DNA from: Fusarium oxysporum f. sp. lycopersici 4287
Taxonomy: Eukaryota > Ascomycota > Sordariomycetes > Hypocreales > Nectriaceae
Assembly: GCF_000149955.1 (NCBI RefSeq)
Contig: NC_031000.1
Location: forward strand, 1,563,163-1,627,162
Direction of reading: 5' to 3'
Length of the DNA stretch: 64,000 bases
Shown: positions 23,526-34,770 of the stretch, piece by piece
Position numbering within the stretch: position 1 is the first letter of the stretch
How the letters are laid out: every line of letters starts with the position of its first letter
The notes under the pieces: generated by a model
Database searches by the model: none
Told to the model about the DNA's origin: nothing
Seen by the model: only the letters and a program-made list of their open reading frames with translations
Position numbers and translations under genes: made by a program

Positions 23526-24199
23526 TCACCCTGTGGTGTTGTCAAAAGAAGCTTCTGAAATAGAAGGGGCTAGACTTACAGCAGAGTAAAATGACCACTT
23601 GGTATAGTCACCGTCTGTACGGTCGATAGAGACCTCATCAGAAAACCACCAACTATACCAAAAAGACTCACCTTCATGACGATATTTGTCACAGAAAGCT
23701 TTTCTCAATTGAGCACTTTCTTCGCTGAGAAACGGGCGTCGAAGTGCAAGCTTGTGTTGTATCTTCTGATTGATAAGCCAACGACGAATTGTGCTTCTTT
23801 TGCAGTTCAAACTGGCGCAATCAATTATTTCTTGGTATGAGATAAAAGCATTTCTTCCAATGAGTACTTTGATATGATTTTTATCTATATCTGATAGTCG
23901 TGATGGCCTTCCAGAGCGAGGTAAATCTTTTGCTGATTGTTGGTGATGGTACCGTCGAATGACTCCGTAGATCGCATGCCGACTTAGCCCCTCACTGTCT
24001 GCGATATCCTGCACGCAAACACCTGATTCGTACATCGTTACAAACCTCGTTCTTTTGCAAGGAGAATGATGTGTTTTTTGCCGTATTCAAGGCATCTTTT
24101 CCTATAGAAATAACGCGATGAAGTTGTGGTGTTGATGTTGATGTTTAATTGAAAGCGGGGTCCGGACCTCGGATGTGTCGGAACTTTTGCACGGGACTG
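23526..24199 (-). pseudogene. Tc1-like transposon remnant with one terminal repeat
   Basis: The minus frame 24035-23526 gives a Tc1-type transposase N-terminal half: a helix-turn-helix (VCVQDIADSEGLSRHAIYGV), a second one (RSGRPSRLSDIDKNHIKVLI), the block TIRRWLINQKI and the first catalytic Asp in WWFSDEVSIDR. It then runs only to DYTKWSFYSA and diverges, so the second Asp and the third acidic residue are gone. Upstream sequence in another frame (24235-24038) gives RYFYRKRCLEYGKKHI. The outer end at 24199 reads, outward on the minus strand, CAGTCCCGTGCAAAAGTTCC, a typical Tc1 terminal repeat, and is followed by TA (24200-24201), the expected target. The other end is lost near 23590. Confidence 0.8.
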
Positions 24200-24201
24200 T
24201 A

Positions 24202-25579
24202 GAGTAAAGTTATCAACTGCAAGATGCGGCACCAACGTCGGTCTCCGACATGTAAGTAGTTCTTGCAGTGACTATAATGCGCACCAATTAAACGTGTTTG
24301 CGATTTTTGCGACTCAGTAAACTCCCTCCCAAACTCCCGTCGGGCTAAGTGGCTGATTGCGTGGCGGCGGTTCCAAAAGCTTATCTCGTCCGAAAAGATG
24401 CCGTGTTTTGATCACCTGTAATCACTAGCCTAAAGCTTATTCCCTCTAGTTATCAGCTAGTTAGTTTCACAACCCTCAACCCCTACTATCTACAAGGATT
24501 AACCCCGAGGTAGTTGATAAGCTGCAACCCTACTCTCTGGGAGGTGTCACTCAGGGGCCCCGGGAAGGGTATGCCGCTTCTACCATTCTGGTATCTGGGC
24601 GGGGGGGAGGGGTCAATTCCGGGCTGTCGAAGCAGGTTTCAGCGTCGTAATGCCATGAGATTTCAGCCTCAGAGATGATTTTTTCCTAGACAAAGAATGG
24701 CTGTCTTTAATTAGTGAGTTATTAACTGGGAACTTGACATATTTCCAGAGATTGTCACGATAGCCCACCTACTGGGTTGAGCCCTACCCAGGTTCCCATT
24801 TGTAGTAGAAAGGTGAATAGAAGTAAATTCATCGAAGCACATATTTTCAAAGGACGATTATCTCTGGCAGGGACGAAAGGGGTTGCAGAAACACATAGGT
24901 ATTCACGAGGCTGAGATAACTCTAATGATCAACTCGAGACGCATCTTGGAAAGTAGGAAGCTAGGCTTACAGGGCTCTTTGTTGCGCTAAAATGCCCAGA
25001 TCCTTAGCAACGACAGAGAATATCACATTTTTGCGGCAACGTACCACTCGCTTATCTTGTATGTTGGACGATTCTTTAATTGCCCTCCCTGGCAATGCGT
25101 GGATTGCCCAGTCCGCCAAGCGACTGGAAGGATGGTTCCCTGTGGCAGCTTTCTGCGAGAGGGACTGTAATAGAGTATTGAAATGTGTTGCGAAGGATCT
25201 GCGTGATCTTATGTATGGCTATGTTGCTGCTGATAGCATCTAATAATAGGCTCTTGAATTGGCTATCATGTACTTAGCGGGACGATCGGCACACACTAGC
25301 GTAAGTTGCGGCCGCATCTTCAGGGCGGTAGGGGACGGTATGCTGCTACTGACTCGTATATAACCCTGTAGATAAGGAAGGCTAGTTTAAAGAGAGCTAG
25401 ATGTCTCTGGTTTAGCGCAAGTTACAGCCGTATATTAAGTTAACCTACAACTCATAAGTGTCGCAGACTTTCAAATCACCGCTAGTCTATGCGAAATCTC
25501 CACGTTTGGATGCTACTTTATAAGCTGTGTAGGATTAAGCCTACCCCGTCTGCTGTTGATCCATCACCCGGCATCCAGG
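24202..25579. other. Gene-free stretch
   Basis: It holds a small ORF at 24992-25243 (83 aa, no recognisable features) and otherwise non-coding sequence. The last part probably carries the promoter of the receptor gene at 25580. Confidence 0.45.
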
Positions 25580-26807
25580 ATGTCATCATCGCACGTCGAC
25601 CTGGCTATTACAGTGCCTACCTTGGTAGGATCTGTGTTGTCAACCATAGCCATAGTAGTAGTGCTGAGCCTGCATGCGATATCTCCTCCTACACGTCGAC
25701 ACGTTCGCCACGCCCTTATTATCAATCTCCTATTATGCGGTACGGGCACCATCGAAAGGTTGACCATTTATGGGCTTCTAACAACCGGCTCAAGACTTGG
25801 CAGATATGATAAATAATACTATATCAGGCAGTCTGGCACTTAAGTATGGCCCACTTGACCAAGTTCTAACCAAAGGGCAATGTACCGCGAATGCGTGGGT
25901 GGGCCAACTCACAGTGCAGACGATTGACTTTAACATATTATTTATATCAATAACGGTTCTACTCACCGTGCAAAAGGCCTATCTACTACAGGATTCGTCA
26001 TTGCGGAGTGTTATGTTAATATGCCTTTGTGCATGGATACCAGGGATCATTACCAGTATGTGATTTTTCTAACATGGACTGCAGTTGACACTCACTGTTT
26101 TGCAAGGCTTCACCGCCCTAGGACTACAAGCATATGGCCCGGTGGGCGGCAACTGGTGCTGGATTCAAGCGAAGTATCCTATCCTACGCTGGAGCTTGTC
26201 CTTTGGATGGCGCCTCTGCATATTCTTCTTGGTCATGGGCATTTATACTACGGTGTATTTCCAGCTCAAACGGACGTTTGGACGTTTCGGGGTCTCAGGG
26301 GCTTCTTCTGACGGAACAAATATAACCACGACAGACACAGCCTTGTGCAATCAGCACGCCACTACTCCAGCTTGGCCGCCAATCATGAAAGTCTCGTCAC
26401 TTACCGTTGCTTATGAACTCGGAACCGTGAATGATGCAGCCAGTTCATCGTCTACAGCACCCATGAGCAACCAAGCTCACTGTTACAGCAACCCGGAGCC
26501 TGATTCTTCCAATGCCTCGGCTGCTGCCATAAGACAACCGGCGTGGAACAGAGCGTTGCCGAACCTACGGAGAATGATGTTGCTGAACGGCTATCCACTA
26601 GGATACCTTATCCTCTGGACTCCCGGAGTGGTCAACCGATTCATTGAAATTAAAGGTAAATCACCGCCATGGCTCGTCGCCTTCCTGGCTTCTACACAAT
26701 ACATTGGGCTGGTACATGCAATCACTTATGGCTATAATGAGCAGTTTCGACGCTCTATACAATCTTGGAAGGTTTCCCGGCAGAGACGGGAAAGGATTGA
26801 GGATTAA
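25580..26807 (+). CDS. Seven-transmembrane receptor, cAMP-receptor-like/Git3-type GPCR
   Basis: Exons 25580-25739, 25804-26055 and 26107-26807 encode 370 residues. Introns are 64 bp (GTACGG..CTTCTAAC..GGCAG) and 51 bp (GTATGT..TTCTAAC..GCAAG); both restore the frame exactly. The N-terminal five helices are clear: TVPTLVGSVLSTIAIVVVLS, HALIINLLLC, DMINNTISGSLALKYG with CTANAWVGQLTVQTIDF, VMLICLCAWIPGIIT, then GNWCWI and WRLCIFFLVMGIYTTVYFQL. A long Ser/Thr-rich third cytoplasmic loop follows. Two last helices are MLLNGYPLGYLILWTPGVVN and AFLASTQYIGLVHAITYGYN. Order, the GNWCWI motif and the DMINNTISG helix fit fungal cAMP-receptor-like or Git3-type GPCRs, which sense nutrients at the plasma membrane through G-alpha proteins. 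The ligand is unknown. Start chosen as the first ATG giving a complete first helix. Confidence 0.85.
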
Positions 26808-27409
26808 TTAATAGAATAAGCAGATAATAGGATCTTATTGAACTAATTAGGCTATCAGTCTCTTTTAGATAACTTTTGTAAAATTACACTTAGTATGTAA
26901 TAGGCTGCCCCTATGATTGCGAGCTATAATAGCCTGGCTTTAAATAATAGTAAGTTATTTAGCTCTTGTTTTATTTCTTATTTATTAGGTATATATATTA
27001 GTAATTATTTCTTATTAGTTTTAGGTATAAATTAATTAACTAATAAAGCTTTACTAGCTTATTTATCAGCTAGAAATAAAATGAAATGAAATAGAAATTG
27101 ATAAATTATGTTTTTATTCGCAGGGGTCTAAGGGATTCCTCCCTATTTGGATAATCGATGCGATGTACTTGCTGCATCTTGTTTTCTTTTTTAGAGGACA
27201 TGTTATAAGAATCAAATAGTAACTAAATTTCAAACTCGTAAATGTAAACTATCATATCATCCGCATGCGTTAAACCCCAAACTGTCCAGAACGTCCGAAC
27301 GATCTTCTCCATCTAGTCTGAATCTCCATAGACAGGGTCAATAGATGGCCTGACAAAAATCTTGGAACCGCGACATTCCATGTGCCGGGTACATATACAC
27401 ATCAACTAA
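26808..27409. other. AT-rich intergenic block
   Basis: From about 26810 to 27130 the sequence is strongly AT-rich with TTATTAG/CTAATAA words and no ORF. Such blocks are common in RIP-affected fungal repeats, but no source element could be recognised. Confidence 0.5.
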
Positions 27410-28300
27410 TCACTCAACATGACTCATAACCTTCCCCTTGGAATCAGAATCTTGGCCGGATCGTCGTTCGGTTTCATAAGGATTGACATAGGTCGTTGCA
27501 AACTTCCTCGCGGAGACGCCCTGATCGAATAGCATGTCCAGCTCTGCATAAGAGCGGTCCTTGGGCTCTGGGAGTCGGAAATAAGCCCAAACAAAACACA
27601 AAGCGCAGTTACCGGCCCAGAAGAATGCCGATTTAGCTCCCCAGTTCCATGCCGTTGGGTTCAGCGAATATAAGCCGATGATATTAGTGTATGCAACCCC
27701 AACGATGTTGTAGGCATTTCGCGCTAACACAATCGTTCTTTGGCGAAGTCTCGACGACGGCAGCTCAGCGACGAGGGAGTAACAGACGGGGCCGACTGTG
27801 ATGTCATAGGTGAAAGTGTAAACAAGAAGCAGTGATCCGATTCCCCAGGAGCGACTAGCTGCCTTTGGAGGAATGCCTAGGCATCCGGTGACGAAGAGGA
27901 TCACAGTAAGGAGGAAGAGGCCCCATACGTAGATCTTGCGGCGACCTACCCGGGCCATCAACGGCCAGGACAGCACCGTACCAATAAAACCCAGGGCGAA
28001 TTGGGCGATCGTCAGGTCGAAAGCGGAAGAATCTGCAAGACCAGCCTGCTCGTAGAAATATGTCGAATTGCCCATGAAGGAGGAACCACAGATGGTCTGG
28101 CAGATCCAGGTCAGGCATGCAATCTCAGTCCTACGGAGATTAACTCGTCCCCGGAAGCAGTGCAGGTACCCAGTGCCCTCGCTGATCTTCCTCTCAACCT
28201 GGTCAGTGTGGATCATCATGGCCACGGTCTCGTCAGCGTTGACGGTTGTACCTTTCGATTGCAGACGCTCCACCGACCGTTTAGCTTCCTCTACTCGGAG
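27410..28300 (-). pseudogene. Sugar transporter (MFS), C-terminal half only
   Basis: About 295 residues correspond to the second half of a fungal sugar/alpha-glucoside permease: the cytoplasmic loop (EEAKRSVERLQ, ADETVAMM), helices 7-12 and the motifs MARVGRRKIY and FRLPEPKDRSYAELDMLF near the C-terminus. The first six helices and the loop start (usually PESPWWL) are absent. The frame begins at about 28296, where sequence of the OrsD-type fragment ends, so this is a breakpoint and not a start. It would import sugars at the plasma membrane if whole; here it is a remnant. Confidence 0.85.
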
Positions 28301-28830
28301 GCGTGTCATTGCCTGTAGGATGTCTCGCCGGACATTTTTGTATGTGATTTGTCATCTTGTACGCTCTAGCCACAAGCTTGTCGCTGCGAAGGAGTCATCG
28401 CCGAGCTGCGAGCTTGATCTCTTTGCTGTGCTTTGTCTTCGCATGGGCTAGTAAGACCTTTTCGCTGATAGAGCGAAGACCACAATGTTTAGAGGCTGAA
28501 CCCTTGTATACCGTAAGGTTTGGGTGTGGCGGCGAGCCGTTTGGTCGCAGTGGAAGTGTCTCTGGGTTTGGAAGATTGAGAGAATAGATTAGAGGCTTCA
28601 AACCACGGCGGGCAGACTTAGGTATATGATGCTTGTCGCCTGGGTGACGCGGCGCGCGCGTAGGGTTAATGGCGAAGCTGCATTCGATGCAAATTATTGC
28701 TGGCTCTGGCGAATTGTAGTACAAGCCGAGACTCTCGAGCTTTTGGAGCTGACTCGGCCACAATGTGACAATAGCATCCGTATACGTCGCGAGGCCTGTT
28801 ATATTAATAAAGTTGCGAAGGCACCAAGAG
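28300..28830 (-). pseudogene. OrsD-like (DUF3505) zinc-finger fragment
   Basis: The minus frame from about 28780 to 28395 shows the two-finger layout of OrsD-like proteins: IICIECSFAINP..RAPRHPGDKHHI and, about 60 residues on, YKGSASKHCGLRSIS..LLAHAKTKH. In the same strand just downstream, after a frame break, SLWLERTR and ITYKNVRRDILQAMTRL continue the family up to the junction with the sugar transporter. An intron-like GTATCC..ATAACAG segment lies near 28800-28843. No ATG of its own is visible. It belongs to the same type of protein as the fragment at 1-728. Function of OrsD-like proteins is unknown. Confidence 0.6.
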
Positions 28831-28859
28831 GATCGGATACCCTCTATGAAGTCACATTT

Positions 28860-29661
28860 AGCCAAGAACAAAGAGAGTGCACGAGTGAAGGCAACCACGG
28901 CGCCCTTGCTCGTCGCATAGTCGAGTCGGCTGGGGACGCCGATATAGGAGTCCACAGACGCACTATTGATGATCACGCCGCCCTTAGACAAATGTGGCAA
29001 CACGTACTTGGTAAGATGGAAGTACGAGTCCAAATTGACGCGGAAAGTGGACGCCCACAGCTCCCTGTTGTCACAACGTTTGTTATGAATATGCCCCTCT
29101 GAATGACTGGTTGATGGATACTCACTCGGAAATGTCACAAATATCTCCTTGCTCCTGCCTAGTGGCAGCGTTGTTAACAAAGATATCGATCCCGCCGAGC
29201 GCTTCTACAGCCCGCTTTGCGACATCCTTGCAGTTAATCGACAAGGACAGATCGCTGGGGATGAGGATGACCTGCCCGCCGTTCTTCTCTACCTGGGTCT
29301 TGGTGTGCTGTGCGTCCTCTTCCTCGGGCGGGAGATAGACAATGGCCACGGTAGCGCCCTCCATAGCGAACAGGATGGCTACCGCACGGCCGATGCCGGA
29401 GACTCCTCCGGTGATAAAAGCCTTCTTCCCCGCGAGCTTACCCGATGGCGTGTACACAATGTCTTCGCCTTCGGATGGTAGGTGAACCTTTTGCGGCTTG
29501 GGCTCCAGGTCTCGCTCGAGGCCGGTGCTGGCCGGCTGTTGAGTGTTCTTGCTTGGGTCCATACTAGGATGGATGACCTTGTGGAAGGTCTCTTTGGCAG
29601 TCTCTTTGGCAGAGTCCATGGTTGCGTTTGCGGTGTTATTTCTCTGTGTTTGTCCTCCCAA
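28860..29661 (-). pseudogene. Short-chain dehydrogenase/reductase, 3'-truncated
   Basis: Exon 29126-29661 and exon 2 from 29064 down to about 28860 join across a 61-bp intron (29065-29125, GTGAGT..ACAACAG). The protein has an extended N-terminus, then the Rossmann motif TGGVSGIGRA, the VNNAATRQEQGDICDISE segment, VNLDSYFHLTKYVLPHL, the catalytic Ser (INSASVDSY) and the YATSK pair. Such proteins reduce or oxidise small alcohols and carbonyls with NAD(P). After FTRALSLFLAK the conserved end (substrate loop and dimer interface, about 75 residues) is replaced by OrsD-like sequence read in the same long frame. ATG at 29661 is the first; one at 29619 is also possible. The protein is unlikely to fold. 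Confidence 0.85.
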
Positions 29662-29944
29662 ATATGTTCTGGCTGGAAGATGGCCCGGCGCTTGAGTTGC
29701 CTTCTATTCCACGAAATATGGCATCTTATAAGTCTTGGGAAAACTTGCCTGTCCTTCATGCAGGAGCTTGATGGTCGTTTTCCCCGCATCAAAAAGGTAG
29801 TCATTCATGCGTCATAAGCATGTGTCAGTCAGATGAAATGGGTACGTTTTCGCAAGTGTGAAAAATCAAACACAGAGTGTCCCTTGTCTCGGGCCAAGTA
29901 AAGTCCCTGGACCCCAGGTTTTCTGCTTACCTGATCAGCACCCA

Positions 29945-30540
29945 CCGTTGGTGGAGGGCTGGTCACGCTCGGCATTATGCGGTCATCATTGGCCAATCTG
30001 CCGATGGTTTCAGAGTCCGGCAGTTAGTTATCACCCCGTATCTCCGAGTCTCGAGGTTCTTATACACCAATGAGGCTGCGAAGGTGGGGAATTGATGGGC
30101 GGTTTATGATCTGCGCAGGCATGTGATTGTGCTTGGACGATTTAGGACACACCGAATGGGTTTTGCAACGAGACACTGCAGAGAGGATTTCCAGACCCAT
30201 CGCCACTCCGGAAGATGCCGAATGGGGGCACAGACGAGTGTCCAGACCAGAAGCACCTTCTCCGTAGGCCTCATCTCCCACGTACCATTATGAACGCATA
30301 ATCGTAGGAGCGAATGAAAAACGCTTCTTCACCTATCTCAAAATGTGGATCTGCATGGCCTCACTCCAAAATGCAGGGAAATTGGAGGGCACCCCCAACT
30401 CAACGGCTATTATTAGTTTCAAGCTATTTGCTATTATTCTCCAAAGCGTCCACTCTGGATGGCACCGTGATGTGTTCACTCGATCTTATGACATTATATA
30501 AACTCTGTCTTGGAGCCATGGCGGGCGTCGAACGTCTGTT
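29945..30540. repeat. Upstream DNA shared with 49070-49640, copy A
   Basis: Several blocks match 49070-49640 in the same order and orientation: one around the palindrome ATTGGCCAAT (29990-29999 and 49106-49115), one with CATGTGATTGTGCTTGGAC (near 30120 and 49335) and one with TTGGAGCCATGG (near 30510 and 49600). Both copies lie upstream of minus-strand genes, here the SDR gene, there the bZIP gene. It may be a shared promoter segment or an old repeat. Confidence 0.7.
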
Positions 30541-30915
30541 TGTGCGTTTCTTGCTGTCATCTGTTTTAATTAATGACCATCGCAAGTTCCAGGGTCGTGC
30601 CACCGACATTAGCAGTCCCGTCTTCTACATGCTGAAGCCCGACGCGGACAAACCGTTGCTTCAAGAGTCTGAAATGGCCTAAAGATGTCGTAAATGCGTT
30701 CCCGGGAAAACGGTCGGCGGTGTGTAATGAACCAGAAACATCTCAATGAAGATGCGTGAAAAGATACCATAGATCAACCATTAAGCATAACTAATACGAG
30801 ATGCTGAAAATTAATGCTATCGGTCACGAAGTCGTGCATATATAACCCCACGCACACGACGTCAGCCTGAAAGATCCTGAGCGGCTTCCTGTCGTTCTTT
30901 CGTGTCTGCGAGTAT

Positions 30916-32275
30916 CTATTTCTGGTCCTGAGGGCGGGTGATAAGAACTATGTGACGTTTTCTGAATGAACCTGGTCTAGGATGTTCGGGTTCCTCCTCC
31001 GCTTTGTCGCCCACGAGGGGGGTTGTGGCCACCATTATGCACGACGGTGCTCCTGATGCAGCTAGGCTGGGAGTATGATGCACTCGGCTGCTCATATAGT
31101 GCAGTATTATCCTTTGCAGCTCAGCTGCGTCTTGTTGGGTTCCATTTGCGGTTCCGGGTTGGCGTTGTCGGTACGTCTCCGCGCCGACCGCCCGGACATG
31201 TTCTCGTTGCGCTTTAGTGAGTCGGCTGAAGACCCCGTGCACCTTCCTCAGCCGAGCTGGACACTTACGAAAGCCGGCCGCGTGAGGGCCTAAGCAGTTG
31301 ATACATTGTTCTGGTGCAGTACAGTCGTCCATGGTATAGCCCGTCTTACCACAGCGTTGACAGACTGGCTGTCTATGGCAGTGGCGAACGGAGTGGTAGT
31401 CCCAGCATGTTTCACACTGTCTGAGGCGGTCAGTCTTATCGATCGGCCTGGCCGCGCGGCTGCCAAAGGGAGATCAGTATCTCTTGGTCGGCTTCAGAAA
31501 AGACACAACCAGGGTCTTAGTCAAGGGGTTGTCTAAGACTTGTCGCGATGGACGTATGTCAACAGGCTTGAGCCCTGTCTGTATCTCTATCCCATCGCTG
31601 ATAATGCTGTCACTATCGACCTCATTGCCATAGAAGTCGGCCAGTCTTCGAGGAAAGTCCGAGATCACATAGGTGAACCATCCTTTGTTAGTTTCTACTG
31701 TCGTAGCCCGTAGTTCAGCTGCTCACTCGGCTTGCTTTTCTACCAGATAGTCGCGTGTTTCAGGGTCAGCGGTCTGGACGGCCCATCCAGACCTTACTTG
31801 GAAAACCTGCCGAATATTGTTTGAGATGTTGCCGAGTTTTTCACGGATAAGGGTTCGGATGGCGTAGTTACTCTGAGCTCTGGCCGGAGCGCCGGCTTCT
31901 AGACGGATGAAGACACAGAGGTATTCTCCCGGTAGGGCGATGGTCGTTGGTTGCCCCTGGCAATAAGGTGGATCTGTTTGTCGGCGACGTTGTTGTTAAT
32001 GGATTAGATGACCACAGGCTGTAGGGGGCGAGGCAGTGGCAACGCTGCTGTAGGTGGACTTGGAAGCAGGCCCGGTACTAGAGAGCTCTCGACTCCAGGA
32101 GTCAAGGAAGCTATCGGCAAACTGTTAAGCGAAACGTCGTTGCAGTCCGGTAGTGAATTGTTAAGCAGCTTCTTCAAGCTTGGCGCAGAAGGCCTGGAAG
32201 ACCGCCAACTTGGTATTGTACTCCTCTACGCGTTCGCGCGCGAGATCATTGGCTGATTCGATGATACAGTATCGG
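30916..32275 (-). pseudogene. LINE gag remnant
   Basis: A minus-strand reading from about 32275 to 30916, interrupted by stops, gives a Tad-type LINE gag: ANDLARERVEEYNTKLAVFQ, then VFIRLEAGAPARAQSNYAIR, DFPRRLADFYGNEVDSDSII and the zinc-knuckle region CETCWDYHSVRHC, CQRCGKTGYTMDDC, CINCLGPHAAGFRKC, ending in FSRLTKAQREHVRAVGAETY. Knuckle cysteines are intact but stops near 32130, 32000 and 31720 interrupt the coding. No ORF2 follows downstream before 30900. The gag type differs from that of the LINE at 15841, so a second LINE family is present. Confidence 0.85.
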
Positions 32276-32495
32276 TAGGTGGGTGTTACCTGTGGGTGGG
32301 TACTGCATGGTAAGTGTTGCACTTACTAGTGGAGTACGTTGTGGGAAGTCTAAATCGACTTTGCTAAGTCACAGTCTCGATTTAGAAGACTTTCGTGTAT
32401 CCATCTCTTGCTGTCTGAACCCCGGTATCACAAATCCTTGCTGCTTTTCTTCTGCTTGTACGCGGCACCCAAACCTCACCCGCATTTATCTTCTC

Positions 32496-33166
32496 CTAAC
32501 GAGCTTCTGCCGGTCCTGGATCGCATCCTCTGGTTGGAATGAGTATTGCCTTGCATAATGGGCAGTTGACATGGTGTTTTTGGAACCAAAGGTCGATGCA
32601 TCTTATATGGAACAGATGCTTGCATTTCAATTGCCGGATGTTGTCTTCATCCACTAGGACTTCGAGGCAGATTGCATTGCAAAGACGTCAGTATCGTGAG
32701 GAAAGTTGCATCTTTTGCAAACGCACCAAACCTCAGCTAAGCTGGTCTGGGTTGAATTCCATGTTCCCTGTCTCTTAACCTCCTCGACGCGCTTGTACTT
32801 CTGTGAAGGGTTGGCGTCATTAAGCGATCGTAGATCCACCGTCTCCCTCGGTATCGTGTTTGTACTCTCGACGTCTCTCTGGGGATGGCGATTTCTTCGT
32901 AGTAATCTCACTAAATGACTTTTGTTTATCAACATTAACATGGAACGCATGAATTTGGAAGGAGCAACGTGCACAATGATGAATAGGAATGGGACACCTA
33001 GGATGAAGCTGAATACCACTAGGAACGGTATCAAAACCCCTGACGTTGAAGCACCGTTGTCGCTCGGCTGGGCCGGGTTGCCTGCGATGAACCCCATGAG
33101 CTGTTGTTGTTCGCTTATATCCTCGTGGTTAAATTCTGGCCGCGTTCAATGGATATGTTGAGACAT
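32496..33166 (-). pseudogene. Membrane RING-H2 finger protein, frameshifted
   Basis: From an ATG at 33164-33166 the frame reads MSQHIH, a TGA stop, then PEFNHEDISEQQQLMGFIAG, a transmembrane helix (VLIPFLVVFSFILGVPFLFI), a basic stretch and WNSTQTSLAEVWCVCKRC. After a frame change at 32672-32681 it reads a RING-H2 finger: ICLEVLVDED, LKCKHLFHIRCIDLW, VNCPLCKAIL, stopping at 32496. Such proteins are membrane-bound ubiquitin ligases. The frame change coincides with a tandem TGCAATGCAA; with one copy the reading is DVFAICLEV, which keeps the frame but leaves Phe at the place of the first RING cysteine. A premature stop, a frameshift and a lost zinc ligand mark it as a pseudogene. Confidence 0.75.
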
Positions 33167-33814
33167 GATTGATCTTATTGAGACTGTATGACTACAATGG
33201 TCTGATCTGCTGGGTGGCTGGGCTGTGGATATTATGTAGTGAGCCGTGCTCCTCAGACACATGTAACTTAGACCTTTCAACAACAACACCGATTATTTCC
33301 GCAGTATTGTTTCATCAGATCTAGTCTCACTGATATATCAGGTGGTTGCAACAGTGGTCCCCGATGACATGTCGTGCTGAGGCATATTGAGGTCAGATCA
33401 AATATCACGACGGAATCATGGCTTCATGCCAAGAATATGCCAAGTTCTTGAAGGGTTGATGGTTGCCACCCAGCGTCTGAGCGTATCGTCAAAACAGTCG
33501 CCACAGCCTTGGAAGCTGCCACCCTTTCAGCCAGCATGATGAGCGATTGGTATGTTGCCTAGAAAAACCAGTCACATGCAGTCAACCTAGACTGATGGTC
33601 AAAGTAGTCTGACCATTCACAACACAGAGGTCGCCGTACGAAACCAGGCGGACGGCTTTAGTATCAGTTGGCTTGATCAGGCTGTTAGCAAAGGAGTTCG
33701 CCACGACGTAAATGGTGCGGAGACGCTGCTAATGTCGCAAAATAATAGCACCTGGGCAGAAGTGGCAACTTACTCTGGATAACTTGTGGACCCGGGGTGG
33801 CATTTGTGGGGCAA
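33167..33814. other. Gene-free stretch
   Basis: No coding or repeat structure recognised. It would include the promoter of the RING-finger pseudogene. Confidence 0.4.
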
Positions 33815-34150
33815 CTCTCCCCTGTAAAAATTCTTTCTTGGCAAGCACTGTTAGTGCTGCGCTAGCAGCGGGAATTGTTAGACATTACGTGTATTCGGTT
33901 CATTGATGTGAATTGGTGTATTCATGTTGTGTTCTGTTAAACTCTGCCCCTTTAGGGCGTCGCCATTTTGGCGCGTAACCTGAAGCATCCCTGCTTGCAC
34001 GTGATACCCTAGCACTTATTCAACAGGAATTTTCACAGGCCACACGACCACACAAAGCTGCGGGGATGCCATCGGCTCCCTAACAGCAGCTCTCAGAGAA
34101 GGAATTTTGGAGAGTTCGCCTTCTCTGCAAGCCTTTTGTCGGATCTAATG
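33815..34150. repeat. Diverged dispersed repeat, related to 7066-7260
   Basis: See the partner copy: the same short words occur in the same order, here with an extra internal stretch of about 100 bp (33890-34010). Confidence 0.5.
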
Positions 34151-34419
34151 GCGGCACCTCAGAACCAGAACGCCTTAGATATCGGAAGACGATGCTCGCA
34201 GCATCGGTAATGACATCCTTCCGATCAACGATGGCGATTGCGATGGGTTTTTCCCCTTTGAAGGCAAGTGCACCGTCGGCCTCTGATCCCTTTCCCAAGG
34301 TTTTTCCCTGCCGCCACGACACTCGACTACGGGCTACAGCTTGGTTACTTACCGCGCCAGCAGATGTAGCGATGCGCGAGAGAATTCTGATTAATGGAAA
34401 AAGTCGACAGATTGTCCCT

Positions 34420-34690
34420 GAACCCGCCGACGGGTGACGGGCTTGATAACCCCAGCGCCTTTTGTGCCTTTGATATGCTCGATAGTGTTGTCTTTTGTCC
34501 CTTTTTGCAGAAAATGCCTTTTAGAGGGGAGGTTCTAATTTCGCTTCACGAATAACTAAGCCTCCCCAACCCAATAGCATTTTGTAATTAGATCATAGAG
34601 AGATGCCCTTAGCTTAGCACGTCCTGTGCCCCAGGAGGGGACTTTTCGGGGCCGTTGGCCCCTCGGACGAAAAATATACATACATACATT
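34420..34690 (+). mobile_element. LINE 3' end with hairpin and CATA tail
   Basis: The sequence is similar to 59700-59990 (GACGGGT.AC.GGC, ATATGCT, CAATAGCATTT, GCACGTCCTGTGCCCCAG, AGGGGAC) and ends in a hairpin GGGGCCGTTGGCCCC (34648-34662), CTCGGACGAAAAATATACA and repeated CATA. This is a typical 3' end of Tad-like LINEs. No coding part remains directly upstream. Confidence 0.75.
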
Positions 34691-34694
34691 GCCC

Positions 34695-34770
34695 CTCTAA
34701 GCGGATTGCCTGGCGTATGGCCTCAGGACGAAAACTAATCAAATCAAATCAAATCAAATCAAATACCATA
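34695..34770 (+). mobile_element. Second LINE tail with ATCAA repeats
   Basis: Immediately after the CATA tail a short segment ends in GGCCTCAGGACGAAAA and then (ATCAA)n at 34736-34768. The GGACGAAAA word is shared with the neighbouring LINE end, so this is a nested or adjacent tail of another LINE copy. Confidence 0.55.

Noticed and set aside
23372..23590. Plus-strand frame with YQAVYRAALYLDGVSHPVVL
   Set aside because: It looks protein-like but is short, has no recognised family, and ends at the Tc1 breakpoint; not enough to call a gene.
26056..26084. 29-bp intron in the receptor gene (acceptor CTGCAG)
   Set aside because: Too short and breaks the frame; the acceptor at 26106 gives a 51-bp intron and restores the helix.
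25580..29661. Possible metabolite cluster (receptor, transporter, SDR)
   Set aside because: No core synthase is present, and the transporter and SDR are truncated fragments at breakpoints.
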